Positions 1 to 9,002 of a stretch of 27,246 nucleotides of DNA are shown piece by piece. The translations under genes and the position numbers were made by a program. The DNA is from Bordetella parapertussis. Lineage in GTDB: Bacteria > Pseudomonadota > Gammaproteobacteria > Burkholderiales > Burkholderiaceae_C. The notes under the pieces are model-generated. The model made no database searches. It was not told the origin of the DNA and worked only from the letters and a program-made list of their open reading frames with translations. Each line of letters begins with the position of its first letter. Positions within the stretch are counted from its first letter, which is position 1. The DNA lies in assembly GCA_945900685.1 (NCBI GenBank), contig CAMDJS010000017.1, positions 1 to 27,246 on the forward strand, in the 5' to 3' direction.

Positions 1-597
1 TCTCGAGTGGCCAACCCGGGTTGTTATGCCACCGGCGCGATTGCACTGATCCGGCCTTTGATTGATGCAGGTTTGATACCAGCTGACTTTGCATTGAGCC
101 TGCCCTCGGTCAGCGGTTATTCAGGCGGCGGACGCGCCATGATTGAGGCCTATGAAGCCGGCACGGCCGCTTTGTTTGAGGCCTATGCGCTGGGTTTGTC
201 GCACAAACATATTCCAGAGATCATGCATTGCACAGGCTTGACGACCCGCCCGCTGTTTGTGCCAAGCGTGGGTAATTTCAAGCAAGGCATGATTGTTCAA
301 ATTCCACTGCATTTGTCTTCGTTGCCGGGACAGTTGCGGGCTCAGGATTTGCATGACGCATTGGCGGCGCATTACGCCAAAACCAACGACGCGCTTGCAC
401 CTTGTGTGCGGGTGATGCCACCGACGGATGATTTGAAGCTGGACGCCACGGCTTTGAACGACACCAACCTGATGGAGTTGCGTGTTTTTTCAAACCCCGA
501 AAACGGCCATGCGGTGTTGATGGCGCGTCTGGACAATCTGGGCAAAGGCGCCAGCGGTGCGGCGGTGCAAAACATACAGTTGATGCTGCAAAACTGA
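1..597 (+). CDS. argC: N-acetyl-gamma-glutamyl-phosphate reductase, type 2 (3' part)
   Basis: The reading frame is open from base 1, so the 5' end lies outside the window; 198 residues remain of a family that is usually about 310 long. The enzyme reduces N-acetylglutamyl phosphate to the semialdehyde in cytoplasmic arginine biosynthesis. The visible part begins next to the catalytic-cysteine motif NPGCYATG. It continues with [11 protein letters not shown] and LSHKHIPEI, the latter holding the conserved His. The SGYSGGG form and the downstream [15 protein letters not shown] block are typical of the shorter type 2 ArgC rather than the long E. coli form. The gene ends 4 bp before the convergent recX stop, with no terminator hairpin visible between them. 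Identification is firm; the type 2 assignment is by recognition of motifs. Confidence 0.93.
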   Translation, partial: SRVANPGCYATGAIALIRPLIDAGLIPADFALSLPSVSGYSGGGRAMIEAYEAGTAALFEAYALGLSHKHIPEIMHCTGLTTRPLFVPSVGNFKQGMIVQIPLHLSSLPGQLRAQDLHDALAAHYAKTNDALAPCVRVMPPTDDLKLDATALNDTNLMELRVFSNPENGHAVLMARLDNLGKGASGAAVQNIQLMLQN

Positions 598-601
598 TTT
601 T

Positions 602-1116
602 TTAAGTTTCTTCTTCACCCAAGCCCGACACCACTTGGCGCACCACATCACTGGAGAAACCGCGCGTAGCCAAAAACCTGGCCTGGCGGTTTCGATTGGC
701 CGCGTCATTGGCCACCTGACCGAATTTTTTCAGCCAAATAGCCTGAGCACGCGCCAGTTCTGACTCTTTCAGATTCGCCATGGTGTCGGCCACCACCTCG
801 GGGGACAAGCCCTTGGCTTGCAATTCTTGCCGCATGCGCATGCCGCCCAATTTGCCTGCGCGCCGATTGACCAGTGTTTCAGCGACCCGGGTGTCGTCCA
901 CCAAACCCCTGGCTTGTAATTGGTCGAGCGCGGCGGCAAGCGCTTCGGGGCTTTGCCCCTCAGCGATGAGTTTTTCTTGTAAGGCCTGGCGTGAATATTC
1001 ACGTTGCGCCAGCAAGCTGACCGCGCGCGCCTTGGGGGAGGGCTGCAAAGGTGTCTGCGCTTGCTGCTCAGACACCGCGTTGCTGGCACCCCCTTGTATC
1101 AACTGAAACACTTGGC

Positions 1117-1120
<4 letters not shown>
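602..1120 (-). CDS. recX: RecX regulatory protein
   Basis: This is a 172-residue protein that inhibits RecA by binding its filament and limiting recombinase and co-protease activity. It shows the repetitive three-helix RecX pattern, including [16 protein letters not shown] near residue 35, [17 protein letters not shown], and a last repeat around [16 protein letters not shown]. The N-terminal 25 residues are Gln/Ala-rich and not conserved. The start is GTG at 1120-1118, which overlaps the recA stop in a GTGA arrangement. This implies translational coupling: RecX is made in proportion to RecA read-through, as in other recA-recX operons. Length and context fit the family. Confidence 0.93.
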
Positions 1121-2178
<1,058 letters not shown>

Positions 2179-2238
2179 GGAAAACTCCTTTGAATCAATG
2201 GTTTAGGAAGACCATCTGACACTGTGTTGAAACACAAG

Positions 2239-2254
2239 CTGGATGCTTGAACAG
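2239..2254 (-). promoter_or_regulatory. Putative LexA operator of recA
   Basis: On the recA coding strand this reads CTGT-TCAAGCAT-CCAG, which matches 7 of the 8 defined bases of the CTGT-N8-ACAG SOS box, preceded by TA. It lies 61-76 nt upstream of the recA ATG and directly downstream of a candidate -10 box (TAAAGT, 2256-2261). Operator binding here would block the start of transcription. The match and position are seen directly; LexA control is inferred from the well-known SOS regulation of recA. Confidence 0.5.
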
Positions 2255-2255
2255 T

Positions 2256-2284
2256 ACTTTATCTGCGTTATTAAAGTCTGTAAA
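2256..2284 (-). promoter_or_regulatory. Candidate recA promoter
   Basis: On the minus strand TTTACA (2284-2279) is followed after 17 bp by TAAAGT (2261-2256). The -35 is good and the -10 is weak. Transcription would begin inside the adjacent LexA-like box, a usual geometry for SOS genes. Other hexamer choices in this AT-rich 120-bp intergenic region are possible. Confidence 0.35.
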
Positions 2285-2319
2285 CAGATTTTTTTGTCAG
2301 TTTGCCTTACTATATACAC

Positions 2320-2808
2320 ATGGATTTCAATCTGCTTTCTTCCGCACAGGACTGGCGCCAATCTCACCTAGGCCGCTTGCTCGGCCACGCCATGCGCCGC
2401 TTTGACGAGCGGGTGCTGGTGCTGATGGCGCAGCACGTGGATGTGCCGCTGGCACTGGCTAATCTGGCGGCACGCGACAAGGTGAGCGCAGCGCATATCC
2501 ACATCACGCGTCATTTGAGCCTTGAAGGCTCGCGGTTGATAGACCTGGCTCAAACCGCAGGCATGACCAAGCAAGCCATGGGCGACTTGGTCACCCAATG
2601 CGAAGCTTGGGGTTTGGTAGAGCGCGTGCCTGACGATTTGGACGCCCGCGCCAAACGCATTGTGTTCACTGCCACCGGCTTGGATTGGTTGCGCGCGTTT
2701 AAGCAAGCCGTGGCGCAGGCCGAGGAAGAGTTTCGGCAAGAGGTCGGCGCAGACGTCGCCACTGTCGTCAGCCTCGGGCTTGAAGCCTATGGCAATGCCT
2801 ATCGTTAA
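2320..2808 (+). CDS. MarR-family transcriptional regulator
   Basis: This is a 162-residue winged-helix protein. The segment LTRHL-type helix, then SRLIDLAQTAGMTKQAMGDLVTQ (about residues 72-95), is the DNA-recognition helix-turn-helix. It is followed by the wing, whose DDLDARAKRIVFTATG is close to the MarR signature D-x-R-x(2)-x-V-x-L-T-x-x-G. MarR proteins are dimeric repressors that release DNA on binding small phenolic or oxidised ligands. The ATG at 2320 was chosen over the upstream TTG at 2302 because the family normally begins a short way before the first helix. No Shine-Dalgarno sequence is visible, and a TATATA element ends a few bases upstream, so the message may be leaderless. The target genes cannot be told from the sequence; the divergent recA is an unlikely partner. 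Confidence 0.85.
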   Translation: MDFNLLSSAQDWRQSHLGRLLGHAMRRFDERVLVLMAQHVDVPLALANLAARDKVSAAHIHITRHLSLEGSRLIDLAQTAGMTKQAMGDLVTQCEAWGLVERVPDDLDARAKRIVFTATGLDWLRAFKQAVAQAEEEFRQEVGADVATVVSLGLEAYGNAYR

Positions 2809-2896
2809 CCCTCGCATCCATTCCTTGTCCTACAACTGAACAATCGATGCACCTAGAATCAAATGAGCATCCTTGCTATTTCCCGGGAGACGGTTC

Positions 2897-3580
2897 ATGC
2901 GCATACTGATCGCTGAAGATGACCAGGTGCTGGCCGATGGTTTGTTACGCACTTTGCGCGCCTCTGGCGCTGCGGTTGACCATGTGGCCAACGGCAGCGA
3001 AGCCGATGCCGCTTTGATGACTTCCAGCGAATTCGATTTGTTCATCCTCGATCTGGGCTTGCCCAAAATGCACGGCTTGGAAGTGCTAAAGCGTTTGCGA
3101 GCACGCGGCAACAGCATGCCCGTGTTGATCCTGACTGCGGCCGACAGCGTGGAGGAACGCGTCAAAGGTCTGGACTACGGGGCTGACGATTACATGGCCA
3201 AACCGTTTTCATTGCACGAACTTGAAGCGCGTGTGCGTGCGTTAACGCGCCGTGGCATGGGCAGCACCACCGCCACCATCAAACACGGTCCGCTGGTCTA
3301 CGACCAGGCCGGTCGCATGGCCACTATCGATGGCCGCATGGTGGAGTTGTCTGCACGCGAACTCGGTTTGCTTGAAGTGCTGTTGCAACGTGTTGGCCGA
3401 TTGGTCAGCAAAGACCAGTTGGTGGAACGCTTGTGCGAATGGGGCGAAGAAGTCAGCAACAACGCCATCGAGGTTTACATACACCGCTTGCGCAAAAAAA
3501 TTGAAAAGGGACCTGTCCGCATCGCTACTGTGCGCGGTCTTGGCTATTGTTTGGAAAAAATTCAGCCGCCCCCAGCCTGA
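2897..3580 (+). CDS. OmpR/PhoB-family response regulator
   Basis: This 227-residue two-domain regulator has a receiver domain with the acidic pair ED/D at residues 7-9, phospho-acceptor D52 in FILDLGLP, and the conserved Lys102 in MAKPF. The C-terminal winged-helix domain (about 130-222) contains LSARELGLLEVLL, the transactivation-loop region, and the recognition helix NNAIEVYIHRLRKKIE. The ATG at 2897 has a GGGAGACGG ribosome binding site; an in-frame TTG 24 bp upstream is not needed. The sensor kinase begins 12 bp after its stop, so the two form a pair in one operon. Sequence style resembles the QseB/TctD/PmrA group, but the regulated genes cannot be named. Confidence 0.93.
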   Translation: MRILIAEDDQVLADGLLRTLRASGAAVDHVANGSEADAALMTSSEFDLFILDLGLPKMHGLEVLKRLRARGNSMPVLILTAADSVEERVKGLDYGADDYMAKPFSLHELEARVRALTRRGMGSTTATIKHGPLVYDQAGRMATIDGRMVELSARELGLLEVLLQRVGRLVSKDQLVERLCEWGEEVSNNAIEVYIHRLRKKIEKGPVRIATVRGLGYCLEKIQPPPA

Positions 3581-3592
3581 CCCGACAAACAC

Positions 3593-5032
3593 ATGGTCAA
3601 GCTTTTTCAGGCCCGACAGCGCTCGTTATTTGGCGAAATTCTCGATTGGATGCTGACACCGTTTTTGCTGTTGTGGCCGATCACATTCGGCTTGACATGG
3701 CTGGTGGCAGAAGGCATTGCCAAAGTTCCTTTCGACCGCGGCCTGCTGCAAAACGCCAGCGTGCTTGCGCAATTGGTGAAAAGCGACGCCAACCAAGTCA
3801 GCTTTCATTTGCCGTCAACATCCGCCTTGTTTTTGCGGGCTGACGACACGGACAAGGTGTATTTCCAGGTGTTGGGCGGCAGCAGCGAATTGCTCGGCGG
3901 GGATGCGCATTTGCCGCCGCCTCAAGACGATGAAAAACTCGTCACTGACGAACTGCGTTTACGGGATGACATGCTCGACGGCATGCCTGTTCGGGTGGCC
4001 TACATTTGGGTGAGGGTTGAACCTTCGCAGGCCAGACCAGCCTTGGTGCAAGTGGCAGAGACGCTTGAAAAACGCTCTGTACTTGCACATGAAATCATCA
4101 AAGGCGTGATGCTTCCCTTGTTTGTGATTCTGCCTCTGTCGGTGTTGCTGGTGTGGCTGGCACTGTCACGCGGCATCAAACCACTCAGCGAATTGGAAGA
4201 CCGTATCCGGCAGCGCAAACCGGAAGATATGAGCCCGCTGGACGAACAGACCGTGCCCTCTGAAGTCGTGCCCTTGGTGTCTTCTATCAATGATTTGTTG
4301 GTGCGTTTGCAAGGCTCCATCGCTACCCAAAAACGTTTTTTGGCAGACGCTGCACACCAGTTGAAAACACCGCTGGCAGGTTTGCGCATGCAAGCCGATT
4401 TGGCGCAACGCAGCGATGCGAACGCAGATGACTTAAAGCAATCGCTTAAGCAAATAGGGCGCGCCAGCATGCGCGCTACGCACACTGTCAACCAATTGCT
4501 GGCCTTGGCACACGCTGAAAGCAGTGGCGCGAGCATGAACACGCAAAACTGCGATTTATCGGTATTGACCATGGAGGTGGTGAAAGACTCTTTGCCGCGC
4601 GCCATGGATTTGAAAATTGATTTGGGCTTTGAGGGACCAGACACCGGCACTGCCACCGTGCGCGGTAATGCCACCTTGCTCAAGGAGTTGGTGCGCAATT
4701 TGATTGACAACGCCTTGAACTACACACCGTCGAACACGCAACTTGCCGGTGTGGTGACCGCACGGGTCAGTGGCAATGAAGAATCTGGCTGGCAACTCGA
4801 GGTTGAAGACTCTGGTCCAGGTATTGCTGCCACTGAAAGAAACCGGGTGTTTGAACCCTTTTACCGAGTGCTAGGCACCGAGGTCGATGGCTCAGGCTTG
4901 GGATTGGCCATCGTGCTGGAAATCGCTGAAAAACACCAGGCCATCGTGGCTTTGAGCGACACCCAACCGGGCCAAGTACAACCGGGTGCGCGTTTCACTG
5001 TCAGTTTTTCACCGCAGCATCAGCAAAGTTAA
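3593..5032 (+). CDS. Sensor histidine kinase (TctE/QseC type)
   Basis: This 479-residue inner-membrane kinase is the partner of the preceding regulator. The first transmembrane segment is at about residues 17-37 (LTPFLLLWPITFGLTWLV). A periplasmic sensor region of roughly 125 residues follows, and a second segment (MLPLFVILPLSVLLVWLAL) lies near 165-185. Next come a HAMP-like linker, the dimerisation/phosphoacceptor helix with H255 in DAAHQLKTPLAG, the N box NLIDNALNYTP, and the G boxes DSGPGI and GSGLGLAIV. All catalytic boxes are intact. The short periplasmic domain looks like the '2CSK_N' sensor domain of TctE-type kinases, but the ligand is unknown. The gene is convergent with fbpC (16-bp gap), so a role in iron or tricarboxylate sensing is only a possibility. 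Confidence 0.93.
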   Translation: MVKLFQARQRSLFGEILDWMLTPFLLLWPITFGLTWLVAEGIAKVPFDRGLLQNASVLAQLVKSDANQVSFHLPSTSALFLRADDTDKVYFQVLGGSSELLGGDAHLPPPQDDEKLVTDELRLRDDMLDGMPVRVAYIWVRVEPSQARPALVQVAETLEKRSVLAHEIIKGVMLPLFVILPLSVLLVWLALSRGIKPLSELEDRIRQRKPEDMSPLDEQTVPSEVVPLVSSINDLLVRLQGSIATQKRFLADAAHQLKTPLAGLRMQADLAQRSDANADDLKQSLKQIGRASMRATHTVNQLLALAHAESSGASMNTQNCDLSVLTMEVVKDSLPRAMDLKIDLGFEGPDTGTATVRGNATLLKELVRNLIDNALNYTPSNTQLAGVVTARVSGNEESGWQLEVEDSGPGIAATERNRVFEPFYRVLGTEVDGSGLGLAIVLEIAEKHQAIVALSDTQPGQVQPGARFTVSFSPQHQQS

Positions 5033-5048
5033 AGTGCAGATTACGCCG

Positions 5049-6158
5049 TCAAGAAAGATCGGCTTGCTCTGAATTGACTTGCGCCACATCGGCATCGGTG
5101 CCAAACACCACCACGTGATCGACTTGCAGACGTATGCCGATCCACTCGCCCACATGGTGGTCATGGTGACTCGGCACATGGGCCATGACGGTTTGGCCAC
5201 TGGCCAAGCGCAAGGTGTATAAAAACTCGGAACCACGAAATGCTTTGCGAAGAATCTCCGCTTTCACCGGCGCATCATCGTCATGCACGATGTCATCTGC
5301 GCGCAGCAAGACTTCGCAAGCACCGTCCGCGGCTATCTCTTGCGGCGAAATATCTTCATCCATGTCTTGCATCTCACCCAACGGCGTGTGCAATACCCAA
5401 TGCGGCCCTTGTTGTTTGGCCTGAGCCGGGGCAAACACACCGTGACCGATGAACTCGGCCACAAAGCGGGTTTTCGGACGGTGGTAGAGCCGGTAGGCGT
5501 CATCCCATTGCTCTAGCTTGCCTTGGTGCATGACGCCAATGACATCCCCCAAAGCGAAGGCTTCCATCTGGTCGTGGGTGACAAACAAAGCGGTGATTTG
5601 CGCTTGTTGCAATATCTCGCGCAACTCGTGCGCCAGTCTTTCGCGCAAATCCACATCCAAATTGGAAAACGGCTCGTCGAGCAGCAACAACAATGGCTGG
5701 GGTGCCAATGCCCGCGCCAGTGCCACGCGTTGTTGCTGCCCGCCAGACAACTCATGCGGAAAGCGTTTGGCCGCGTTGTCCAAGCCGACCAAATGCAGCA
5801 TGTCTTGAACGCGTGATTGGCGCTCTTGCGCGTTGTAGTGCGATAAACCGAATCCAATGTTTTTTTCCACGCTCAGATGCGGGAACAAGGCGTAGTCTTG
5901 AAACACCATGCCAATGCGGCGGTTTTCTGCGGGGCGGTGAACGGTTTCGCTGCTCAGGACTTGGCCGTCCATGGCAATTTGGCCGCCGGTGAGTGGCTCT
6001 AAACCGGCGACAGCTCTGAGCAACGTGGTCTTGCCGCAACCGGAGGGTCCGATCAACACGCCCATTTGGCCTTGCTTTAACCCAAAACTCACGCGGTCTA
6101 CCGAGGCATGGTCGCGGCCCGGGTAGCGCACTTGCAAATCTGACACATCAATGAACAT
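5049..6158 (-). CDS. fbpC: Ferric iron ABC transporter ATP-binding protein
   Basis: This 369-residue ATPase of the FbpC/PotA group energises periplasmic Fe3+ import. Walker A GPSGCGKTT is at residues 37-45, the Q-loop at FQDYALFP, the signature LSGGQQQR at 137-144, Walker B LLLLLDEP at 156-163 and the switch His195 in VTHD. The last 130 residues form the regulatory TOBE-like region. The gene is divergent from fbpB. The two are separated by 80 bp containing a perfect 13-bp inverted repeat whose arms each hold a TACAAT hexamer. The adjacent fused permease and the iron-type binding protein make ferric iron the best substrate guess; the ATPase alone would not distinguish iron from polyamine or thiamine transport. 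Confidence 0.88.
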   Translation of the reverse strand: MFIDVSDLQVRYPGRDHASVDRVSFGLKQGQMGVLIGPSGCGKTTLLRAVAGLEPLTGGQIAMDGQVLSSETVHRPAENRRIGMVFQDYALFPHLSVEKNIGFGLSHYNAQERQSRVQDMLHLVGLDNAAKRFPHELSGGQQQRVALARALAPQPLLLLLDEPFSNLDVDLRERLAHELREILQQAQITALFVTHDQMEAFALGDVIGVMHQGKLEQWDDAYRLYHRPKTRFVAEFIGHGVFAPAQAKQQGPHWVLHTPLGEMQDMDEDISPQEIAADGACEVLLRADDIVHDDDAPVKAEILRKAFRGSEFLYTLRLASGQTVMAHVPSHHDHHVGEWIGIRLQVDHVVVFGTDADVAQVNSEQADLS

Positions 6159-6163
6159 AAGTC

Positions 6164-6201
6164 CGATTGTAGGCAGGCACCTGACCCACTGCCTACAATC
6201 G
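6164..6201. promoter_or_regulatory. Divergent fbpC/fbpB palindromic promoter-operator
   Basis: CGATTGTAGGCAG (6164-6176) and its exact reverse complement CTGCCTACAATCG (6189-6201) flank a 12-bp spacer. Each arm carries a TACAAT hexamer facing outward: 6166-6171 on the minus strand for fbpC, and 6194-6199 on the plus strand for fbpB. The palindrome may therefore combine two matched -10 elements with an operator. No good -35 hexamers are seen. The symmetry is certain; its function is inferred. Confidence 0.6.
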
Positions 6202-6238
6202 CTTCTTACCCTTGCCCGCCTACGTGCCGATTCACGCC

Positions 6239-7852
6239 ATGCCTTTGTTTAATCTTCTTCGCGGGTTCACCGTTTGGATGCTGCTCACGCCTGTGTTGAT
6301 GGTGCTGGGCGCTTGGCTGCAATGGGACAGCACTTCGGCTGCTGTGTGGCAAGGTTTGCTTGAAACGGTACTCCCCGAATACACACTGACCAGTTTGCTG
6401 TTGTGTGCGCTGGTCGCGCTTGGTGTGGTCAGCATGGGCAGTGTCAGCGCCGCCGCCGTCAGCCTGTTTGACTTTCCAGGACGACAGACCCTGAGTTGGC
6501 TGTTATTGTTGCCATTGGCCATGCCCGCTTACGTGGTGGCCTATGCCTACACCGATTTTTTACAGTACAGCGGTTTTCTGCAAAACTGGTTGCGACTGCA
6601 CACGGGATGGCAAGGCGCTTTGTGGCCGGATATTCGCAGCACCTGGGGTGCCGCACTGGTGTTGAGCTTGAGTTTGTATCCGTATGTGTATTTGCTGTGC
6701 CGCAGTGCATTGCTTGACCGTGCGCCACAGTTGATGGAGGCAGCGCGTTTGCTAGGGACTTCTTTGCCACGTCGCATATTTCAAGTGGCGCTGCCGCTGG
6801 CTCGGCCGGCGATTGCCGCCGGGTTGGCATTGGCCATGATGGAAACCTTGGCCGATTTCGGGGTCAGCAGTTATTTCGGCGTGCCCACTTTTTCCACCGG
6901 TATTTACAAAGCTTGGCTAGTGATGGACAACCGGGTGGCAGCGGCTCAGCTGTCCTCGTTTTTGCTGTTGCTGGTGGCGTCTGTGTTGTGGATGGAATAC
7001 CGTGCCCAAGCACGCTTGCGGTTTGTCACACGGCGCGGCGCGGCTCGCACCAATGAATCCCAAGCATTGCGTTTGTTTGGCTGGCGCGCCGCATTGGCTT
7101 TTGCACTGTGCGTATTGCCCGTGTTGCTGGGTTTTGTGTTTCCATTGTTGATCATGGGCCATGCTTTGTGGGTAGGCAGCCAGCAACAAGCCATGCCATG
7201 GGCGGCATTTGCAGCATGGTTTTGGAACAGTCTGCGTTTGGGCGGCATGACTGCCGTGTTGGCAGTGGGTCTGGCCTTGGTGCTGGCCCACGGTGTGCGG
7301 GCCCGCCCCACTTGGTGGCGTCGTTTCAGTACCCAGCTGGCTGGCATGGGTTATGCCGTGCCCGGTGCCGTCATCGTCGTCGGTTTGCTATTGCCTTTGG
7401 CTTGGATACAGCAACGCTGGCCTGACAGCGGCGCTGGTTACTGGCTGACCGCCACGCTCTTGGGGCTTTTGTGGGCTTACCTGGTGCGATTCATGGCGGT
7501 GGCATTGCAAAGCATACAAAGCGGCTATTCACGCATATCGATGAGTGCGGATGAAAGCGCCCGCATGCTCGGCTCACCGGCACGCGATGTGTTTTGGCGG
7601 GTGCATTGGCCCTTGCTGCGACCTTCTGCGGCAACTGCATTGCTGCTGGTGTGGGTAGATGTCATGAAAGAGTTACCGGCCACCTTGGTGCTGCGCCCCT
7701 TCAACACCGACACGCTGGCGGTCATGGCCTACCAACTCGCGCGTGATGAGCGTTTGGGCGAAGCCGCGCTCCCCTCGCTGGCCTTGGTCTTGGCCGGTTT
7801 GCTGCCTGTGTTGCTGATGGCCAGAGCCCAGAAAAACACACCCCAAGCCTGA
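6239..7852 (+). CDS. fbpB: Ferric iron ABC transporter permease (fused, two-domain)
   Basis: This is a roughly 537-residue inner-membrane protein made of two homologous permease halves, as in FbpB/ThiP-type transporters. Each half has about six hydrophobic helices and an EAA loop that contacts the ATPase: LMEAARLLGTSLPRRIFQVALPLARPA in the first half and ESARMLGSPARDVFWRVHWPLLRPS in the second. The ATG at 6239 is preferred over an in-frame TTG at 6212 and GTG at 6224, since it begins just before the first membrane segment; none has a clear Shine-Dalgarno sequence. The gene diverges from fbpC and is followed 71 bp later by fbpA, which has its own Fur-like site. The complete fused length argues against truncation. 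Confidence 0.88.
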   Translation: MPLFNLLRGFTVWMLLTPVLMVLGAWLQWDSTSAAVWQGLLETVLPEYTLTSLLLCALVALGVVSMGSVSAAAVSLFDFPGRQTLSWLLLLPLAMPAYVVAYAYTDFLQYSGFLQNWLRLHTGWQGALWPDIRSTWGAALVLSLSLYPYVYLLCRSALLDRAPQLMEAARLLGTSLPRRIFQVALPLARPAIAAGLALAMMETLADFGVSSYFGVPTFSTGIYKAWLVMDNRVAAAQLSSFLLLLVASVLWMEYRAQARLRFVTRRGAARTNESQALRLFGWRAALAFALCVLPVLLGFVFPLLIMGHALWVGSQQQAMPWAAFAAWFWNSLRLGGMTAVLAVGLALVLAHGVRARPTWWRRFSTQLAGMGYAVPGAVIVVGLLLPLAWIQQRWPDSGAGYWLTATLLGLLWAYLVRFMAVALQSIQSGYSRISMSADESARMLGSPARDVFWRVHWPLLRPSAATALLLVWVDVMKELPATLVLRPFNTDTLAVMAYQLARDERLGEAALPSLALVLAGLLPVLLMARAQKNTPQA

Positions 7853-7863
7853 AACCGCAAACT

Positions 7864-7884
7864 AAATGCGAATAATTCGCATTT
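7864..7884. promoter_or_regulatory. Fur-box-like palindrome upstream of fbpA
   Basis: AAATGCGAA and its exact reverse complement TTCGCATTT flank a TAA centre, giving a 21-bp palindrome. This resembles the Fur boxes of Burkholderiales iron genes. A TATGAT -10 hexamer lies 4 bp downstream (7889-7894), so a bound repressor would cover the -35 region. The palindrome is seen directly; Fur control is inferred from its form and from the iron-uptake gene that follows. Confidence 0.75.
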
Positions 7885-7888
7885 GAGT

Positions 7889-7894
7889 TATGAT
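7889..7894 (+). promoter_or_regulatory. Candidate -10 box of fbpA
   Basis: TATGAT (5 of 6 consensus bases) lies 29 bp before the fbpA ATG. The -35 region falls inside the Fur-like palindrome and has no good hexamer, as expected of a regulated promoter. GAAAGG at 7911-7916 is the likely ribosome binding site. Confidence 0.45.
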
Positions 7895-7923
7895 CTCGCC
7901 TGTCATATTCGAAAGGCGTTTGT

Positions 7924-8997
7924 ATGCGTTCATTCTTGGTTGCCCCTCAACCTGTCAAAGTCGCCCGTTTACTGCTGGCGACCGGCCTGATTCTGGTAAA
8001 TCTGCCCGGTTTTGCGGCTGAAGAGCCGGTGCTCAATCTGTATTCGGCGCGGCATTACGCCACCGACGAGGCTTTGTATGCCAACTTCACGCGAGCCACC
8101 GGCATCAAAATCAACCGGGTGGATGCAGACGACGCAGGTGTATTGGCCCGCCTCAAAGCCGAAGGATCGGCCTCCCCTGCAGATGTGATTTTGTTGGTGG
8201 ATGCCGCCCGCTTGTGGAGGGGCGAAGTAGAAGACTTGTTCGCGCCGGTGCAGTCGCCCGCCTTGCTCAAAGCGGTGCCCGAACATTTGCGCGCCAAGCA
8301 GCGGCCCGAGGGCACGCGCTGGTTTGGCTTGTCCACCCGGGCCCGCGTCATTGTTTATGACAAGCAAAAATTCAAACCCGACGATGTGGACAGCTATGAA
8401 AAACTGGCTGATCCCAAATTTGCGGGCCGCTTGTGCATTCGCTCAGGTTCGCACCCTTACAACCTGTCTTTGTTCGGTGCCATGCTCGAGCACCTGGGCG
8501 CAGCGGCCACAGAAACTTGGCTCAAAGGTTTGGTGGCTAATTTGGCGCGCCAGCCCAAAGGCGGCGACACCGACCAGATCAAGGGCGTGGCCAGCGGTGA
8601 ATGCGGCGTGGCTTTGGCCAACTCTTATTACCTGGCTCGTCTCTACCGCAGTGACAACCCGCAAGACAAAGCGGTGGTGGAGCGGATTGGGGTGATATTC
8701 CCGAACCAAAACAGCTGGGGCACACATGTCAATATCGCCGGTGGTGCGGTTGCGCGTCACGCCAAGCACCCGCAAAACGCGGTGACATTTCTCAACTATT
8801 TGGTGAGTGAACAGGCGCAAACCTATTTTGCCGATGGCAACAACGAGTGGCCGGTGATCAAAGGGCTGTCTATCCAAAACCCGGCGCTCAAAGCCATGGG
8901 CGGCGCATCCTTCAAAAGCGAGAAATTAGCCGCGAGTGTGGTGGGCATGAACCAAGTGAAAGTGCAGCAAATGCTGGACCGCGTCGGACTGCGCTGA
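7924..8997 (+). CDS. fbpA: Periplasmic ferric iron-binding protein
   Basis: This 357-residue substrate-binding protein delivers Fe3+ to the FbpBC transporter. It has an N-terminal signal peptide, with a hydrophobic core at about residues 15-30 and likely cleavage after GFAA at 32. The mature protein opens with the class-typical LNLYSARHYATDEALY. The adjacent tyrosines Y235-Y236 in ANSYYLAR match the iron-ligand pair of FbpA/FutA proteins, and Y145 and Y45 are further candidate ligands. A Fur-like palindrome and a -10 box precede it, which supports iron over other substrates. The stop is 5 bp from the peroxidase start, implying cotranscription. Confidence 0.9.
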   Translation: MRSFLVAPQPVKVARLLLATGLILVNLPGFAAEEPVLNLYSARHYATDEALYANFTRATGIKINRVDADDAGVLARLKAEGSASPADVILLVDAARLWRGEVEDLFAPVQSPALLKAVPEHLRAKQRPEGTRWFGLSTRARVIVYDKQKFKPDDVDSYEKLADPKFAGRLCIRSGSHPYNLSLFGAMLEHLGAAATETWLKGLVANLARQPKGGDTDQIKGVASGECGVALANSYYLARLYRSDNPQDKAVVERIGVIFPNQNSWGTHVNIAGGAVARHAKHPQNAVTFLNYLVSEQAQTYFADGNNEWPVIKGLSIQNPALKAMGGASFKSEKLAASVVGMNQVKVQQMLDRVGLR

Positions 8998-9002
8998 ACC
9001 CC

